From assembly GCA_028281765.1 (NCBI GenBank), contig JANQJF010000024.1:1-64000 (forward strand): a stretch of DNA of 64,000 bases, read 5' to 3'. The translations under genes and the position numbers were made by a program. The notes beneath the pieces are model-generated. The model worked only from the letters and a program-made list of their open reading frames with translations. It had not been told where the DNA came from and made no database searches. This document shows positions 36,192 through 44,496 of the stretch, in pieces. Each line of letters begins with the position of its first letter. Within the stretch, counting starts at the first letter, position 1. The DNA comes from Planctomycetota bacterium (GTDB lineage Bacteria; Planctomycetota; UBA1135; UBA2386).

Positions 36192-38234
36192 TCACTCGCA
36201 CTCGCCGGAGATCAGCACTTTGAACTCCGCACCGAGCGGCAGCGGCACGAGGTCCTGATTGAAGATCCGCCAACTGCCGTTGGCGTAGTAAACCCCGACC
36301 GAGTGATCGTTGTAGATCTGGGTGCCACCGGCGGCGAACTCGACCCACTCCTGCGTCACGAAAATCACCGCATCCGGATTGCCGTTGAGCGACGGGTGAT
36401 CGAGCGTGGTGATTTGACCACTGGTGTTCGATGCGGTCGCGCGGTGCGTGAAGCTGCCATCCGAACTCAGTGCGCCGTCGTCGACGACCACGAAGAACTT
36501 GGCGCCAGCCGGCATCGAAGCGCCCGACTGATTGAAGACGTTCCAGCGAGCCGTAGCCGCAGAGTACCAGACACCGACGTTGTTCGCGTTGTAGACCCCG
36601 CTCCCCCCTGCTTCGTAGAACTGCGTGACGAAGAGGTTCGCGTTCGGCCGCGCGTTCAGCGCCGGGTGGTTGATCTCGAACCAGTTCGCGAAGGGGCTCG
36701 TCGCGGTCGCGACGAACGACGTCGCGCCGGGGTTGGGTACCAAGACGTTGAACGATGCGCCGCTCGGCATCGCCGCGAGGTCCTGGTTGAAGATGCTCCA
36801 GCCGCCGAAGAGATTGAAGAACACCCCGATCGGATGCGGGTTGTAGATCGAATTCGGCTCCCAGTTCTGGGTCACGAGCACGGGCCCGTCCGAGAGGTCC
36901 TCGAGCCCCGCGATCGTCGTCGAGTTGCCACTGATGCTCAGCGGATCGGCGGTGTACACGAAGCTGTTGCCGCGCGGGTTCTCGGGCGCGACCAAGACGT
37001 TGAAGTCGGCACCCGGCGGGATCGGACTCCCGGTCTGGTTGCGGATCACCCAATGGCCGGCGTCGTAGATCACCGAGATCGGATCGGCGACCTGAATGGA
37101 TCCGGGATCGCTGAAACGCTTGGTGACGATGACGTTCGCGTTGGGCTCGCCGTTCAGGCCGGGATGGTCGAGGCGGGTTCCCGACGGGACGGCGTTCCCG
37201 TTGGTTGCGGAGTGCACGAACGGTGCGTGCTCCAACGCGAGCCGGTCGTTCCCGATGACCACGTTGAATGCGGCACCGAACGGGAACGGCGCGCCGATGT
37301 TGAAGACGTGCCAGTACCCCCCGGAGTAAGTCACGTCGAACTCATGATCGTTGTAGACACCGCTACCCCCGCCCGGATTCCAGACCTGCGAGGCGAACAC
37401 GATCGCGTCCGGATTGCCGTTGAGTTCCGGATGATCGATACGGATGCGGCCGGTGAGCGTCGCGCTGACGTCCGCACGCACGACGAACTGGCACGCCGCG
37501 CTGTTCGGCAGGAAGACGTTGTAGGTATCCCGCACGGATAGCGCGGAGCCGCCCGTGAGCATCGGCGTCAGGTCCTGATTGAAGATCGCCCACTGCGAAC
37601 CGGTGTAGTAGAGCCCGGTCACACTCGTGTCGTCCGCGAACGACGCACCCGGCGGGCGTCTGGTTTGGAGCATGATCGCGCCGGGCTCACCGTCGATCGA
37701 CGGATGACTGATCCGCGTGGAGTTGCTGCTCGAGTTCGCCGCGGTCGCGGTGTGCCACAGCGAGTCCACGGCAGGGTCCAGGCGCACGGTCGCACCGTCA
37801 CTCAGCACGACGCCGAGCGGGTTCGCCGCCGGGTCGAGGATCGCGTACTGCGCGTAGAACTCGAAGCAGCTCGGCACTCCGGACAACGGCACGAACACCG
37901 ACGCCTCGTTGCCGATGATGACTCCTGTCAGGGAGAGCGGGGTTTGGACGTAGAGTTCGCACCCGGGCATTCCCGCGACGCCCAGGTCGATCCCGGGATC
38001 GAACCGATCGAAGCCGAGGAACAAGACGGCCGAGGCGCCGGTCGGGACGGCATCGGAACGAATCTCCAGGAACTCCCCGTGCGCGACGTGATCGGACCGG
38101 GGAATCGAGATGCGCGGGGTGCCGACGGAACCGGGGCAACCCGACCCGAACGACAGGAATTGTGCCGGCAGCGCAGCGGCAGAACCGCCGAGCGCGAGGA
38201 GGAAGGGGAGGAGTCGAGATTCGAGTGTGCTCAT
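36192..38234 (-). CDS. Secreted protein with six DUF7452-like repeats
   Basis: A 680-residue secreted protein with a signal peptide (about residues 1-25). The N-terminal domain (about 28-165) is a beta-rich module common in planctomycete exported proteins. It is followed by six repeats of about 85 residues to the C-terminus. Each repeat has 'HPxLNGxPxAxxxVTQ' then a 'VYNxHxVGVxYxxGxWxIFNQD' core and a closing 'PxGAxFNVLV'. The last repeat ends with a Cys (SGECE). Repeats of this kind are of unknown function and probably form a beta array at the surface. Confidence 0.8.
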   Translation of the reverse strand: MSTLESRLLPFLLALGGSAAALPAQFLSFGSGCPGSVGTPRISIPRSDHVAHGEFLEIRSDAVPTGASAVLFLGFDRFDPGIDLGVAGMPGCELYVQTPLSLTGVIIGNEASVFVPLSGVPSCFEFYAQYAILDPAANPLGVVLSDGATVRLDPAVDSLWHTATAANSSSNSTRISHPSIDGEPGAIMLQTRRPPGASFADDTSVTGLYYTGSQWAIFNQDLTPMLTGGSALSVRDTYNVFLPNSAACQFVVRADVSATLTGRIRIDHPELNGNPDAIVFASQVWNPGGGSGVYNDHEFDVTYSGGYWHVFNIGAPFPFGAAFNVVIGNDRLALEHAPFVHSATNGNAVPSGTRLDHPGLNGEPNANVIVTKRFSDPGSIQVADPISVIYDAGHWVIRNQTGSPIPPGADFNVLVAPENPRGNSFVYTADPLSISGNSTTIAGLEDLSDGPVLVTQNWEPNSIYNPHPIGVFFNLFGGWSIFNQDLAAMPSGASFNVLVPNPGATSFVATATSPFANWFEINHPALNARPNANLFVTQFYEAGGSGVYNANNVGVWYSAATARWNVFNQSGASMPAGAKFFVVVDDGALSSDGSFTHRATASNTSGQITTLDHPSLNGNPDAVIFVTQEWVEFAAGGTQIYNDHSVGVYYANGSWRIFNQDLVPLPLGAEFKVLISGECE

Positions 38235-38376
38235 GGATCAGCTCGCTTTCGACCCGGGGAATGCAATGCGACGCCGGCCGTCACGCTCGGAGTCGAACTT
38301 CGCACAGAAACTCCGATGAGACCGCCGACTCGCCTCTCGACACCGCTGCGGGCCACGAATGGCCGATGAGCACCCC

Positions 38377-38799
38377 ATGAAGTGGCTCATCACCATCACG
38401 CTGCTCGCGATCGGCGGACTCGCCGCGGTCGTGTTCCACCGCGAGAGCGAGCGCGCGTCCCACTCGGGCACGTCAGGCTCGATCTCCACCGACCCCGTCG
38501 CGACGATCACGCGCGGCGCCCGCGTCGACGTCGCTGCCCACGTGCCGAGCACGGGCAAGACGATCGTCTACTTCACGGCCGACTGGTGACCCCCTTGCCG
38601 GAAACTGAGCCCTCAGTTGGAGCGGCTCGCGAACGAACGGTCGGACATCTCGCTGCGCGTCGTCGACATCGTCGACTGGGAGTCGGAGGTCGCGGCACAG
38701 TACTCGATCCGGGGGCTACCGACGCTGTGGCTCTACGAAGATGGCCGGCAGGTCGCGACGGAGCTGGGTGACGTGCTCGGACGGCTGAACGGGCGATAG
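38377..38799 (+). CDS. Small membrane-anchored thioredoxin, predicted selenoprotein (in-frame TGA = Sec)
   Basis: Read through TGA at 38587-38589, the gene encodes 140 residues: an N-terminal membrane anchor (about residues 2-20) and one thioredoxin domain (about 45-138). The active site is Y-F-T-A-D-W-U71-P-P-C74-R-K, where Cys-type relatives have WCPPC. The fold continues with an amphipathic helix (LSPQLERLANE), VVDIVDWE, and the cis-Pro segment RGLPTLWLYEDG, to a TAG stop. The downstream part has no credible independent start. ATG 38377 is chosen; ATG 38359 adds six residues. Likely role: periplasmic thiol-disulfide exchange. Alternatives are a nonsense mutation or sequencing error. Confidence 0.82.
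38587..38626 (+). promoter_or_regulatory. Candidate bacterial SECIS element, seleno-thioredoxin 2
   Basis: After the UGA, an upper stem AACTGA-GCCC-TCAGTT (38603-38618) is stacked on a lower stem GCCG (38597-38600)/CGGC (38623-38626) with an internal loop. The apical loop begins with G and lies 19 nt after the UGA, within the 16-37 nt range described for bacterial SECIS. The first codons after the TGA include the same CCTTGCCGG as in the other gene. Confidence 0.6.
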
Positions 38800-38870
38800 T
38801 GCTCCGCGTCCGAAGGCCGCATCTGAAGTAACCGGCCATTCGACCCGCTCGCTGAGTTGCTGCTCCTCAA

Positions 38871-38886
38871 CTTGTCCACCGACAAG
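38871..38886. terminator. Small hairpin between convergent genes
   Basis: CTTGTC-CACC-GACAAG (38871-38886) is a 6-bp perfect stem with a four-base loop in the 161-base gap between the seleno-thioredoxin gene and the convergent 441-residue protein. No U tract follows, so support as a terminator is weak. Confidence 0.3.
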
Positions 38887-38960
38887 CCGTGTCGTCCCAG
38901 CGCCTTGCGCGCGAATCGACTGCCACGGCTACTTCTACTACGGACTTGAGACGAGGAGCG

Positions 38961-40286
38961 CTAACGCACCTCGGCTGCCTCGCGCGCGACCGCGCGCACC
39001 GCATCCTGCAGCCGATCCTTGTCGGGCACCAGCCCATCGCGCGGCACGTAGCTCTCCGTGAGATCCTTCACGAGCGGCAACACGAGCTGGCGGGTCTCCC
39101 CGCGCAGCCCGCGCAGGTACTCGACCGTGCGGTTCACGAACTCGTCCTCGCGCGTGAGCTTCGCCCAGCCGGCGCGCTCGACGATGCGGCGGATCTTGCC
39201 CGCGACTTCGTGCGGGCGTTGCTCGCGACGCTTGCGGCGCAGTCGCGCCGCGGCGTCACCGTAGCTGTCGCCGAGGTCCTCGAGTCGCTCCATCGCCGCG
39301 AGCGTCGGCCCGAAACCCGACTCGGTCAGGCGCGTGATTGCGACGCCGTTCGCCGGGTGGTTCGCCTGCGGCAGCAGTTCATGCATCAGCAAGAACGCGG
39401 CGGGATGATCGGAGTAGGACGCGGCCATCATCGCGAGCGCGCGGTCCTCGTCGTCGGCCTTGGAGTTTCGAACGACACGCTCGAAGCGCGCGAACGGAAT
39501 GTGCTGCGGCTCGATCTTCGAGAACGCGAGGTACGCCTCGCGGCGCAGCGTCGCGTTCGGGTGACGCGTCAGCTGCTCGAGTTGGATCATGTAGGCCGGC
39601 TCGCGGATGCCGCTGCCGATGAGCCCGCGAACGGCCCGCGAGACCTGGTGCAGATACCGTTTCCCTTCCTCTGGCTGCACCCCGCGCTGCAACTCGCCGA
39701 TGTCGCGCGGCGCGACGAGCCACGCGAGGATCGCGATCTCGGGATCGATCGGGCCGGGGTAGCGATCCCCGACCTTCTCCGGCAGGACGTTCTTGTCGCG
39801 GACGGCCTCCGCGACCCACTTCAAGAACGGGAGCTCGTCCGCGTGCTTCTCGTACCACCCCAGGAACAGGGCCGGCTGCTGCAGCAACAGCGTGATCGCG
39901 TCTTCTTGCGAGTGCGTCCCGGGCTGCTGCGCGGGCAGTCCACCGGCGCCCGGCAGCTGCACCGCGCGTGACTTGCTGTGGCGACCGAACCACGCGGCGA
40001 CCCGCAGCCATTCCGGCGCCTGGTTGACCGCGAGGTGTTTGGCTGCGACCGGCGGCGCCGTGCCGAACGTCTCCTTGTGGTCGTAGATGGCGATCCACTC
40101 GAGAAGCTCGTGATCGCGGAGATCAGCCAATTGCTGCAGGAGCGCGACGTGCTGCTGCGGATCCTTCGATGCCTCGAGGTACTCGAGCCAGCGCTGCTCG
40201 AGCGACAGCTTCTCGAAGCCCACCGGCAGCTGCTGCGCAGCGGCCCCGGTCAGGCACATGAACCAGACGGCGGCGCTGCGAATCAT
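38961..40286 (-). CDS. Secreted helical-repeat (HEAT-like) protein, unknown function
   Basis: A 441-residue exported protein with a signal peptide (residues 1-17, ending GAAAQ). The rest is mainly alpha-helical with HEAT-like helix pairs, for example around RHPNATLRREAYLAFSKI and ADDEDRALAMMAASYSDHP. No catalytic motif was seen. ATG 40286 overlaps the upstream hypothetical gene's stop (ATGA). It is the last gene of the ROK-ThuA operon, so it may act with that sugar-processing unit. Confidence 0.7.
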   Translation of the reverse strand: MIRSAAVWFMCLTGAAAQQLPVGFEKLSLEQRWLEYLEASKDPQQHVALLQQLADLRDHELLEWIAIYDHKETFGTAPPVAAKHLAVNQAPEWLRVAAWFGRHSKSRAVQLPGAGGLPAQQPGTHSQEDAITLLLQQPALFLGWYEKHADELPFLKWVAEAVRDKNVLPEKVGDRYPGPIDPEIAILAWLVAPRDIGELQRGVQPEEGKRYLHQVSRAVRGLIGSGIREPAYMIQLEQLTRHPNATLRREAYLAFSKIEPQHIPFARFERVVRNSKADDEDRALAMMAASYSDHPAAFLLMHELLPQANHPANGVAITRLTESGFGPTLAAMERLEDLGDSYGDAAARLRRKRREQRPHEVAGKIRRIVERAGWAKLTREDEFVNRTVEYLRGLRGETRQLVLPLVKDLTESYVPRDGLVPDKDRLQDAVRAVAREAAEVR

Positions 40287-40861
40287 CGGAGGAGATCCAC
40301 CCCGAGCGACTCGATCGCACGGATGCGTCCCGTCGACCCGTCGAAGTCGAACGCGACTCGGAGTCGCTCACGATCCTCGACGACGAGGCTCAGGACATGG
40401 TCGCCGACCCCGAAAACACCGGAGTCGAGGATCAGCTCGAGGGGATACTCGTGCTCGGTGCCCGTCTCGACGAAGCCCTGCCCGGGAACGAAGCGCCGCT
40501 CCGGGATCCGTCCGACGCGACCGATCTCGACGGTCCCCTCGTGAGCCCCGGTCACCGGCCGAAGCGCACCCCGCCCGAACAGCTCACCCATCTCACGCGC
40601 GGTGATGTGGTTCGCCCCATCGACCCCTTCGAAGCCGTGCACCGAATCGATTCCGGAGCCGACCGCTGAGATGACGACGCGCAGCCTCGCTCCCTCGCTC
40701 TCCCGCGTGAGCGTCGCGTCGATGTTCGCGAGCACGCGACGCGAAAAGCCGTCTTCGAAGTACGGCGCCGACTTCGAGGCGATCACGTCCGACGGCGCGG
40801 ACACGGCGACGCACAGCACCGACACGACGACCACTGCAATGATCGAGACAGCACGCATCAT
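40283..40861 (-). CDS. Secreted protein of unknown function
   Basis: A 192-residue protein with an N-terminal signal or anchor helix (about residues 3-22) and a beta-rich body; two stretches, HEYPLELILDSGVFG and HVLSLVVEDRERLRVAF, look like edge strands. No family was recognised. A strong ribosome site (AGGAGG) overlaps the stop of the ThuA-DUF1080 gene. It overlaps the following gene by four bases, so it is in the same operon. Confidence 0.65.
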   Translation of the reverse strand: MMRAVSIIAVVVVSVLCVAVSAPSDVIASKSAPYFEDGFSRRVLANIDATLTRESEGARLRVVISAVGSGIDSVHGFEGVDGANHITAREMGELFGRGALRPVTGAHEGTVEIGRVGRIPERRFVPGQGFVETGTEHEYPLELILDSGVFGVGDHVLSLVVEDRERLRVAFDFDGSTGRIRAIESLGVDLLR

Positions 40862-40871
40862 CGGGCACCTC

Positions 40872-42209
40872 CTACTTGGGGGAGCTGTCGAGGGACTGGA
40901 TCCAGATGTTTCGGAATGACACGGGACTCCCGTGATCTTGCAACAAAATCGGGCCGGGCTGGGGCCCCTCTTTCTGGCCGGCCCCCGTCTTGTTCTTCAG
41001 CTCGACGTCGTCGTGGATGAAGACGCCGTTGTGGATGACCGTGATGCGCGCGTTCTCGGTCTTCTTGTCGCCCTCCCAACGCGGTTGGCGGAACCAGATG
41101 TCGTAGAACTGCCACGCTCCGGGCTCGGCGCACCGATTCGCGTCGGCCTTGCGCTGGCGGTAGAGCGCGCCACAGCCGCCGGGCTTCGGATCTTCGCCGA
41201 AGGAGTCGAGGATCTGCACTTCGTAGCGACGCTGGATGTAGACCCCCGAGTTGCCGCGGGACTGCCCCTCCTTGCCTTCGACCCGTTCCGGCGTGCGGAA
41301 CTCGACGTGCATCCGGAAGTCACCGTACGGCTTCTTGGTGATCACCGACCCCGTGCGTGGCTTGACGCTCATCACGTCACCGTCAACGGTCCAGGCGTTC
41401 GCCCGCCCGTTCGGATGCTCCCACGCATCCGCGTCGAGCACTTCCGCGCCGGTCTGCGGCCTGCCGAACTCCTCTTCACAGTTCATCGCCCAGCGAATGC
41501 CCGCGAGCAGATGCTTCTGGAAGCGCCGGTCGTTCCACACTTCGAACCGATGACCGAGCGCGGTGTAGAACATTCGCCCCTCGCCGTAGTCGCGCCACCA
41601 GCCGGACGCGTAGTCGCCGTCCTTGCGCTTGCCCTTCTCGATCTTCACGGACTCGGGGTCGAGCGTGTAGAGCACGTTGACGCGCTCGCGAGACCAGTCG
41701 CGGAACTGGTAGATCTCGTCCTTGAGGTCGAAGCTCCCGCCGAGCAACGCGGTCGACGGATGCGTGCGGTCCTCGACGCGCATCGTCACGTCTTCGTGCC
41801 ACGGGTGCCCGTCGAAGTATCCGCCGATCAGCTCACCGTACTCCGGCCACTGGTAGAACGTGTCGGTTGCGCAGTGGATGCCGACGAAGCCACCGCCCGC
41901 GCGGATCCACTTCATGAAGGCTTCGCGACCCGCCGCATCGATCGGCAGCTCACCGGTCGTGTAGAAGACCACTGCGCGATACTCCGCGAGGTTCGCCTCG
42001 TTGATCTCGCTGCAGTCGAACGTCGCGTGGACGTCGAACTGCGGCTGCGCGATCTCCGTCAGCTTCTTGCCGGCGAAGGAGGCCTTGCCCTTCTGCAGTC
42101 GTTTGACGACGCCGTGCGTGAAGCCGGCCGAATGGGTGACGAACAGGACCTTGGGTCGCTGTGCCGGAAGCGCCGCGGCGAGCAGCAGCGCGAAGCAAAG
42201 GGAGCGCAT
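40872..42209 (-). CDS. Secreted ThuA-like / DUF1080 (3-keto-disaccharide hydrolase-like) protein
   Basis: A 445-residue secreted protein with a signal peptide (residues 1-16, ending LPAQ). The first domain (about 18-230) is ThuA-like, with VLFVTHSAGFTHG, GGGFVGIHCATDTFY and YTALGHRFEVW, related to glutamine-amidotransferase-like folds. The second (about 255-440) is DUF1080, a lectin-like 3-keto-disaccharide hydrolase domain, with SRGNSGVYIQRRYEVQILDS and PGAWQFYDIWF. Both domains are common in Planctomycetes and linked to saccharide breakdown. It lies 22 bases downstream of the ROK gene. Confidence 0.88.
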   Translation of the reverse strand: MRSLCFALLLAAALPAQRPKVLFVTHSAGFTHGVVKRLQKGKASFAGKKLTEIAQPQFDVHATFDCSEINEANLAEYRAVVFYTTGELPIDAAGREAFMKWIRAGGGFVGIHCATDTFYQWPEYGELIGGYFDGHPWHEDVTMRVEDRTHPSTALLGGSFDLKDEIYQFRDWSRERVNVLYTLDPESVKIEKGKRKDGDYASGWWRDYGEGRMFYTALGHRFEVWNDRRFQKHLLAGIRWAMNCEEEFGRPQTGAEVLDADAWEHPNGRANAWTVDGDVMSVKPRTGSVITKKPYGDFRMHVEFRTPERVEGKEGQSRGNSGVYIQRRYEVQILDSFGEDPKPGGCGALYRQRKADANRCAEPGAWQFYDIWFRQPRWEGDKKTENARITVIHNGVFIHDDVELKNKTGAGQKEGPQPGPILLQDHGSPVSFRNIWIQSLDSSPK

Positions 42210-42231
42210 GACCCCGAAGGTTACGACTGGA

Positions 42232-43140
42232 TCAGCCGATCGCCAAACGGGCCGCGCCCATCCAGCCGGCGCGGTTGCCGAGCTGGGCGTGCAGGAGCTT
42301 CATCTCCCGAATCGGGAACAGGCGCTCGTGGATGCCCGCCATGATCCCAGGCGTCAGCACGTCGAGCGCTTCCGCGAACCCGCCGCCGAACACGTAGGTG
42401 CGGACGTCGAGCACGACGACGACGGCCGCGAGACCGCGGCCGAGGTCCTTGCCGATCTCGACGAGGAGGTCTCGTTCGGGCCCCGGCGTCGCGCGCGCGC
42501 GGCTCGCGAGCGTTTCCAGGCAGCCGGGCTTCTCGGGCGGCAGCCCGGCTGCCTCGGCGCGCCGACTCGCGGCCGACGCCGACGCGACGGTCTCGACGCA
42601 CCCGCGGTTGCCGCAACCGCACACCGGCCCGTTCGAATCGACACAGACGTGGCCGGCCTCGCACGCGAGCCCGCCACCGACGTGGAGCTTGCCGTGCAAG
42701 ACGAGGCCCGAACCGATGCCGGTGCCGAGCGTGACGAACATCATGTCGTCGAGACCACGTCCGACGCCGTATGCCTGCTCTCCGAGCGCCGCGACGTTGG
42801 CGTCGTTCTCGAGGAGGACTCGTTCGGGAGGGAGATCGAAGCGCCGCGCGAGCTCATCGCGCATCGGCACGTCCTGCAGCCACGGCAAGTTGGGCGACAT
42901 CGAAATCAGACCGCGCTCGCGATCGAGTGCGCCCGGCAGTCCGACGCCGATGCCCGCGACCGTGCGATCTCCTCGCAGCTCGTGCAGGCCCCGCTCGAGT
43001 TCGCCGAGCACGTCGCCACTGGCCGAGTCCGCCGGCGTCGGTATCGACTGCTCACCGAGCACGTCGTGCGCGGCGTTCATCGCTCCTACCTTGAGGGAGG
43101 TGCCGCCGACATCGATACCGAGGAAACAAGAATCAGCCAT
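42232..43140 (-). CDS. ROK-family sugar kinase (glucokinase-like)
   Basis: A 302-residue ROK protein. ATP motif DVGGTSLKVG near the N-terminus, sugar-binding LENDANVAALGE, LGTGIGSGLVL, and the zinc site CGCGNRGCVE are all present. It phosphorylates a hexose at C6; glucokinase is likeliest, but substrate specificity cannot be read. ATG 43140 is the first plausible start; a longer frame upstream has no protein character. First gene of an operon with the ThuA-DUF1080 gene and two hypothetical genes. Confidence 0.9.
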   Translation of the reverse strand: MADSCFLGIDVGGTSLKVGAMNAAHDVLGEQSIPTPADSASGDVLGELERGLHELRGDRTVAGIGVGLPGALDRERGLISMSPNLPWLQDVPMRDELARRFDLPPERVLLENDANVAALGEQAYGVGRGLDDMMFVTLGTGIGSGLVLHGKLHVGGGLACEAGHVCVDSNGPVCGCGNRGCVETVASASAASRRAEAAGLPPEKPGCLETLASRARATPGPERDLLVEIGKDLGRGLAAVVVVLDVRTYVFGGGFAEALDVLTPGIMAGIHERLFPIREMKLLHAQLGNRAGWMGAARLAIG

Positions 43141-43212
43141 GTGCCGGCAGTATATGAGCCGTCGATGCGCAAGATGTAGCGATCCCTCTTGGTTCGATTC
43201 GGAGCGCTCGAC

Positions 43213-44286
43213 TTGGCCGACCCGTTTGCAAATCGCGATCTCACCCGCACGACCCTCGGCGTACTGTTCTTGGTATTGCTCGCTTCGGCGAGCCTCTGGG
43301 TGCTGCGACCGTTCCTTCTGCCGATGGTGTGGGGCGCGACGATCGTCGTCGCCACCTGGCCGCTGCTGACCCGGATGGAGACGCGGCTCGGCGGAAAGCG
43401 CTGGCTGGCGACGATCGCGTTCGTCGCGATGATGCTCGGCGTATTCGTCGTTCCGATCACCGCACTGATCGGCGTCCTGCTCGCGCACAGCGACGAGTTG
43501 ATCGGGATCGAACAGAACCTGCAGGACGTCGCGCTGCCGGCACCCCCGGACTGGCTCGCGAAGTTCCCGCTCGGCGGGGAGAAGCTGGTGGAGTCCTGGA
43601 CCGCACTCGCCGCCAAGGGGCCGGACGGCCTCGCGGGGATGATCGCGCCCCACGCCGGCGGGATCGCGAAGTGGGTGCTCGCGAGCATGGGCGAATTCGG
43701 GATGTTCCTGTTCGAGTTCCTGCTGACGACCGCGTTCGCGGCGCTGTTCTTCGCGCGCGGTGAGTTCGCGGAACGGTCGGTACGGGACTTCGCGCAGCGC
43801 CTGGCCGGACCGCAGGGAGAAAGCGCGGTCGTGCTCGCGGGTCAAGCGATCCGCGGCGTCGCGCTCGGCGTCGTCGTCACCGCGCTCATCCAGGCGATCG
43901 CCGGCGGCCTCGGCCTCGCGATCGCGGGCGTGCCCTTCGCCTCGCTCCTGATGGCCGCAATGTTCTTGCTGTCGGTCGCACAACTCGGCGCGGCGCCGGT
44001 GCTCGCGTTGTCGAGCGTCTGGCTGTTCTGGCAGGGCAGCGTCGGCTGGGGCATCGCGATGGCCGTGTGGACCCTGGTCGTCGGCGGCATGGACAACGTC
44101 ATCCGACCGCTGCTGATCCGACGCGGCGTCGACCTGCCAGTCGTGCTGGTGTTCGTCGGCGTCGTCGGCGGACTCATCGCGTTCGGCGTGATCGGAATCT
44201 TCGTCGGCCCGGTGCTGCTCGCAGTCTGCTGGGCGCTGATGCGCGGCTGGGTCGGAGAAGAAGAAGGAGAAGGTGTCGTGGCGTGA
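43213..44286 (+). CDS. AI-2E/PerM-family membrane transporter
   Basis: About 357 residues with seven to eight hydrophobic segments: an N-terminal pair (LVLLASASLWVLRPFLLPMVWG), a large soluble loop near residues 90-150, then five helices. Late conserved pieces include GGMDNVIRPLLIRRG, a signature of the AI-2E transporter family. Members export autoinducer-2 or sodium/proton-coupled solutes, so substrate is uncertain. TTG 43213 has GGAG eight bases upstream; TTG 43189 is an alternative start. Confidence 0.88.
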   Translation: MADPFANRDLTRTTLGVLFLVLLASASLWVLRPFLLPMVWGATIVVATWPLLTRMETRLGGKRWLATIAFVAMMLGVFVVPITALIGVLLAHSDELIGIEQNLQDVALPAPPDWLAKFPLGGEKLVESWTALAAKGPDGLAGMIAPHAGGIAKWVLASMGEFGMFLFEFLLTTAFAALFFARGEFAERSVRDFAQRLAGPQGESAVVLAGQAIRGVALGVVVTALIQAIAGGLGLAIAGVPFASLLMAAMFLLSVAQLGAAPVLALSSVWLFWQGSVGWGIAMAVWTLVVGGMDNVIRPLLIRRGVDLPVVLVFVGVVGGLIAFGVIGIFVGPVLLAVCWALMRGWVGEEEGEGVVA

Positions 44287-44385
44287 CGTGCCGCCCGACT
44301 TCGGTCGAAGACGTACGCGCAGTGCGTACCGACGCAGTGCCGAGCTGCGCTCGGCACGCGCGCGGGGTTTTGGCAGACACCAAGC

Positions 44386-44413
44386 GCAGAGCCCGAGCGA
44401 AGCTCGGCTCTGC
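44386..44413. repeat. Strong GC-rich hairpin downstream of transporter gene
   Basis: Arms at 44386-44398 and 44402-44413 are complementary except for one extra base, around a GAA loop. It lies 100 bases after the transporter stop and lacks a U run. Possible terminator or RNA structural element; identity uncertain. Confidence 0.4.
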
Positions 44414-44450
44414 CTCCGTACCCACAGACCCTCCGATCCGTACACGAAAA

Positions 44451-44474
44451 AGCGGTGGCACCACCGCCACCGCT
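44451..44474 (-). terminator. Rho-independent terminator of the BNR-repeat gene
   Basis: On the minus strand, 8-base arms (44474-44467 and 44458-44451) pair around an 8-base loop and are followed by a run of T (the A tract ending at 44451 on the plus strand). It lies 23 bases after the stop at 44497. Confidence 0.7.
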
Positions 44475-44496
44475 TCTCGCTCGAACCCGTTGCTCG

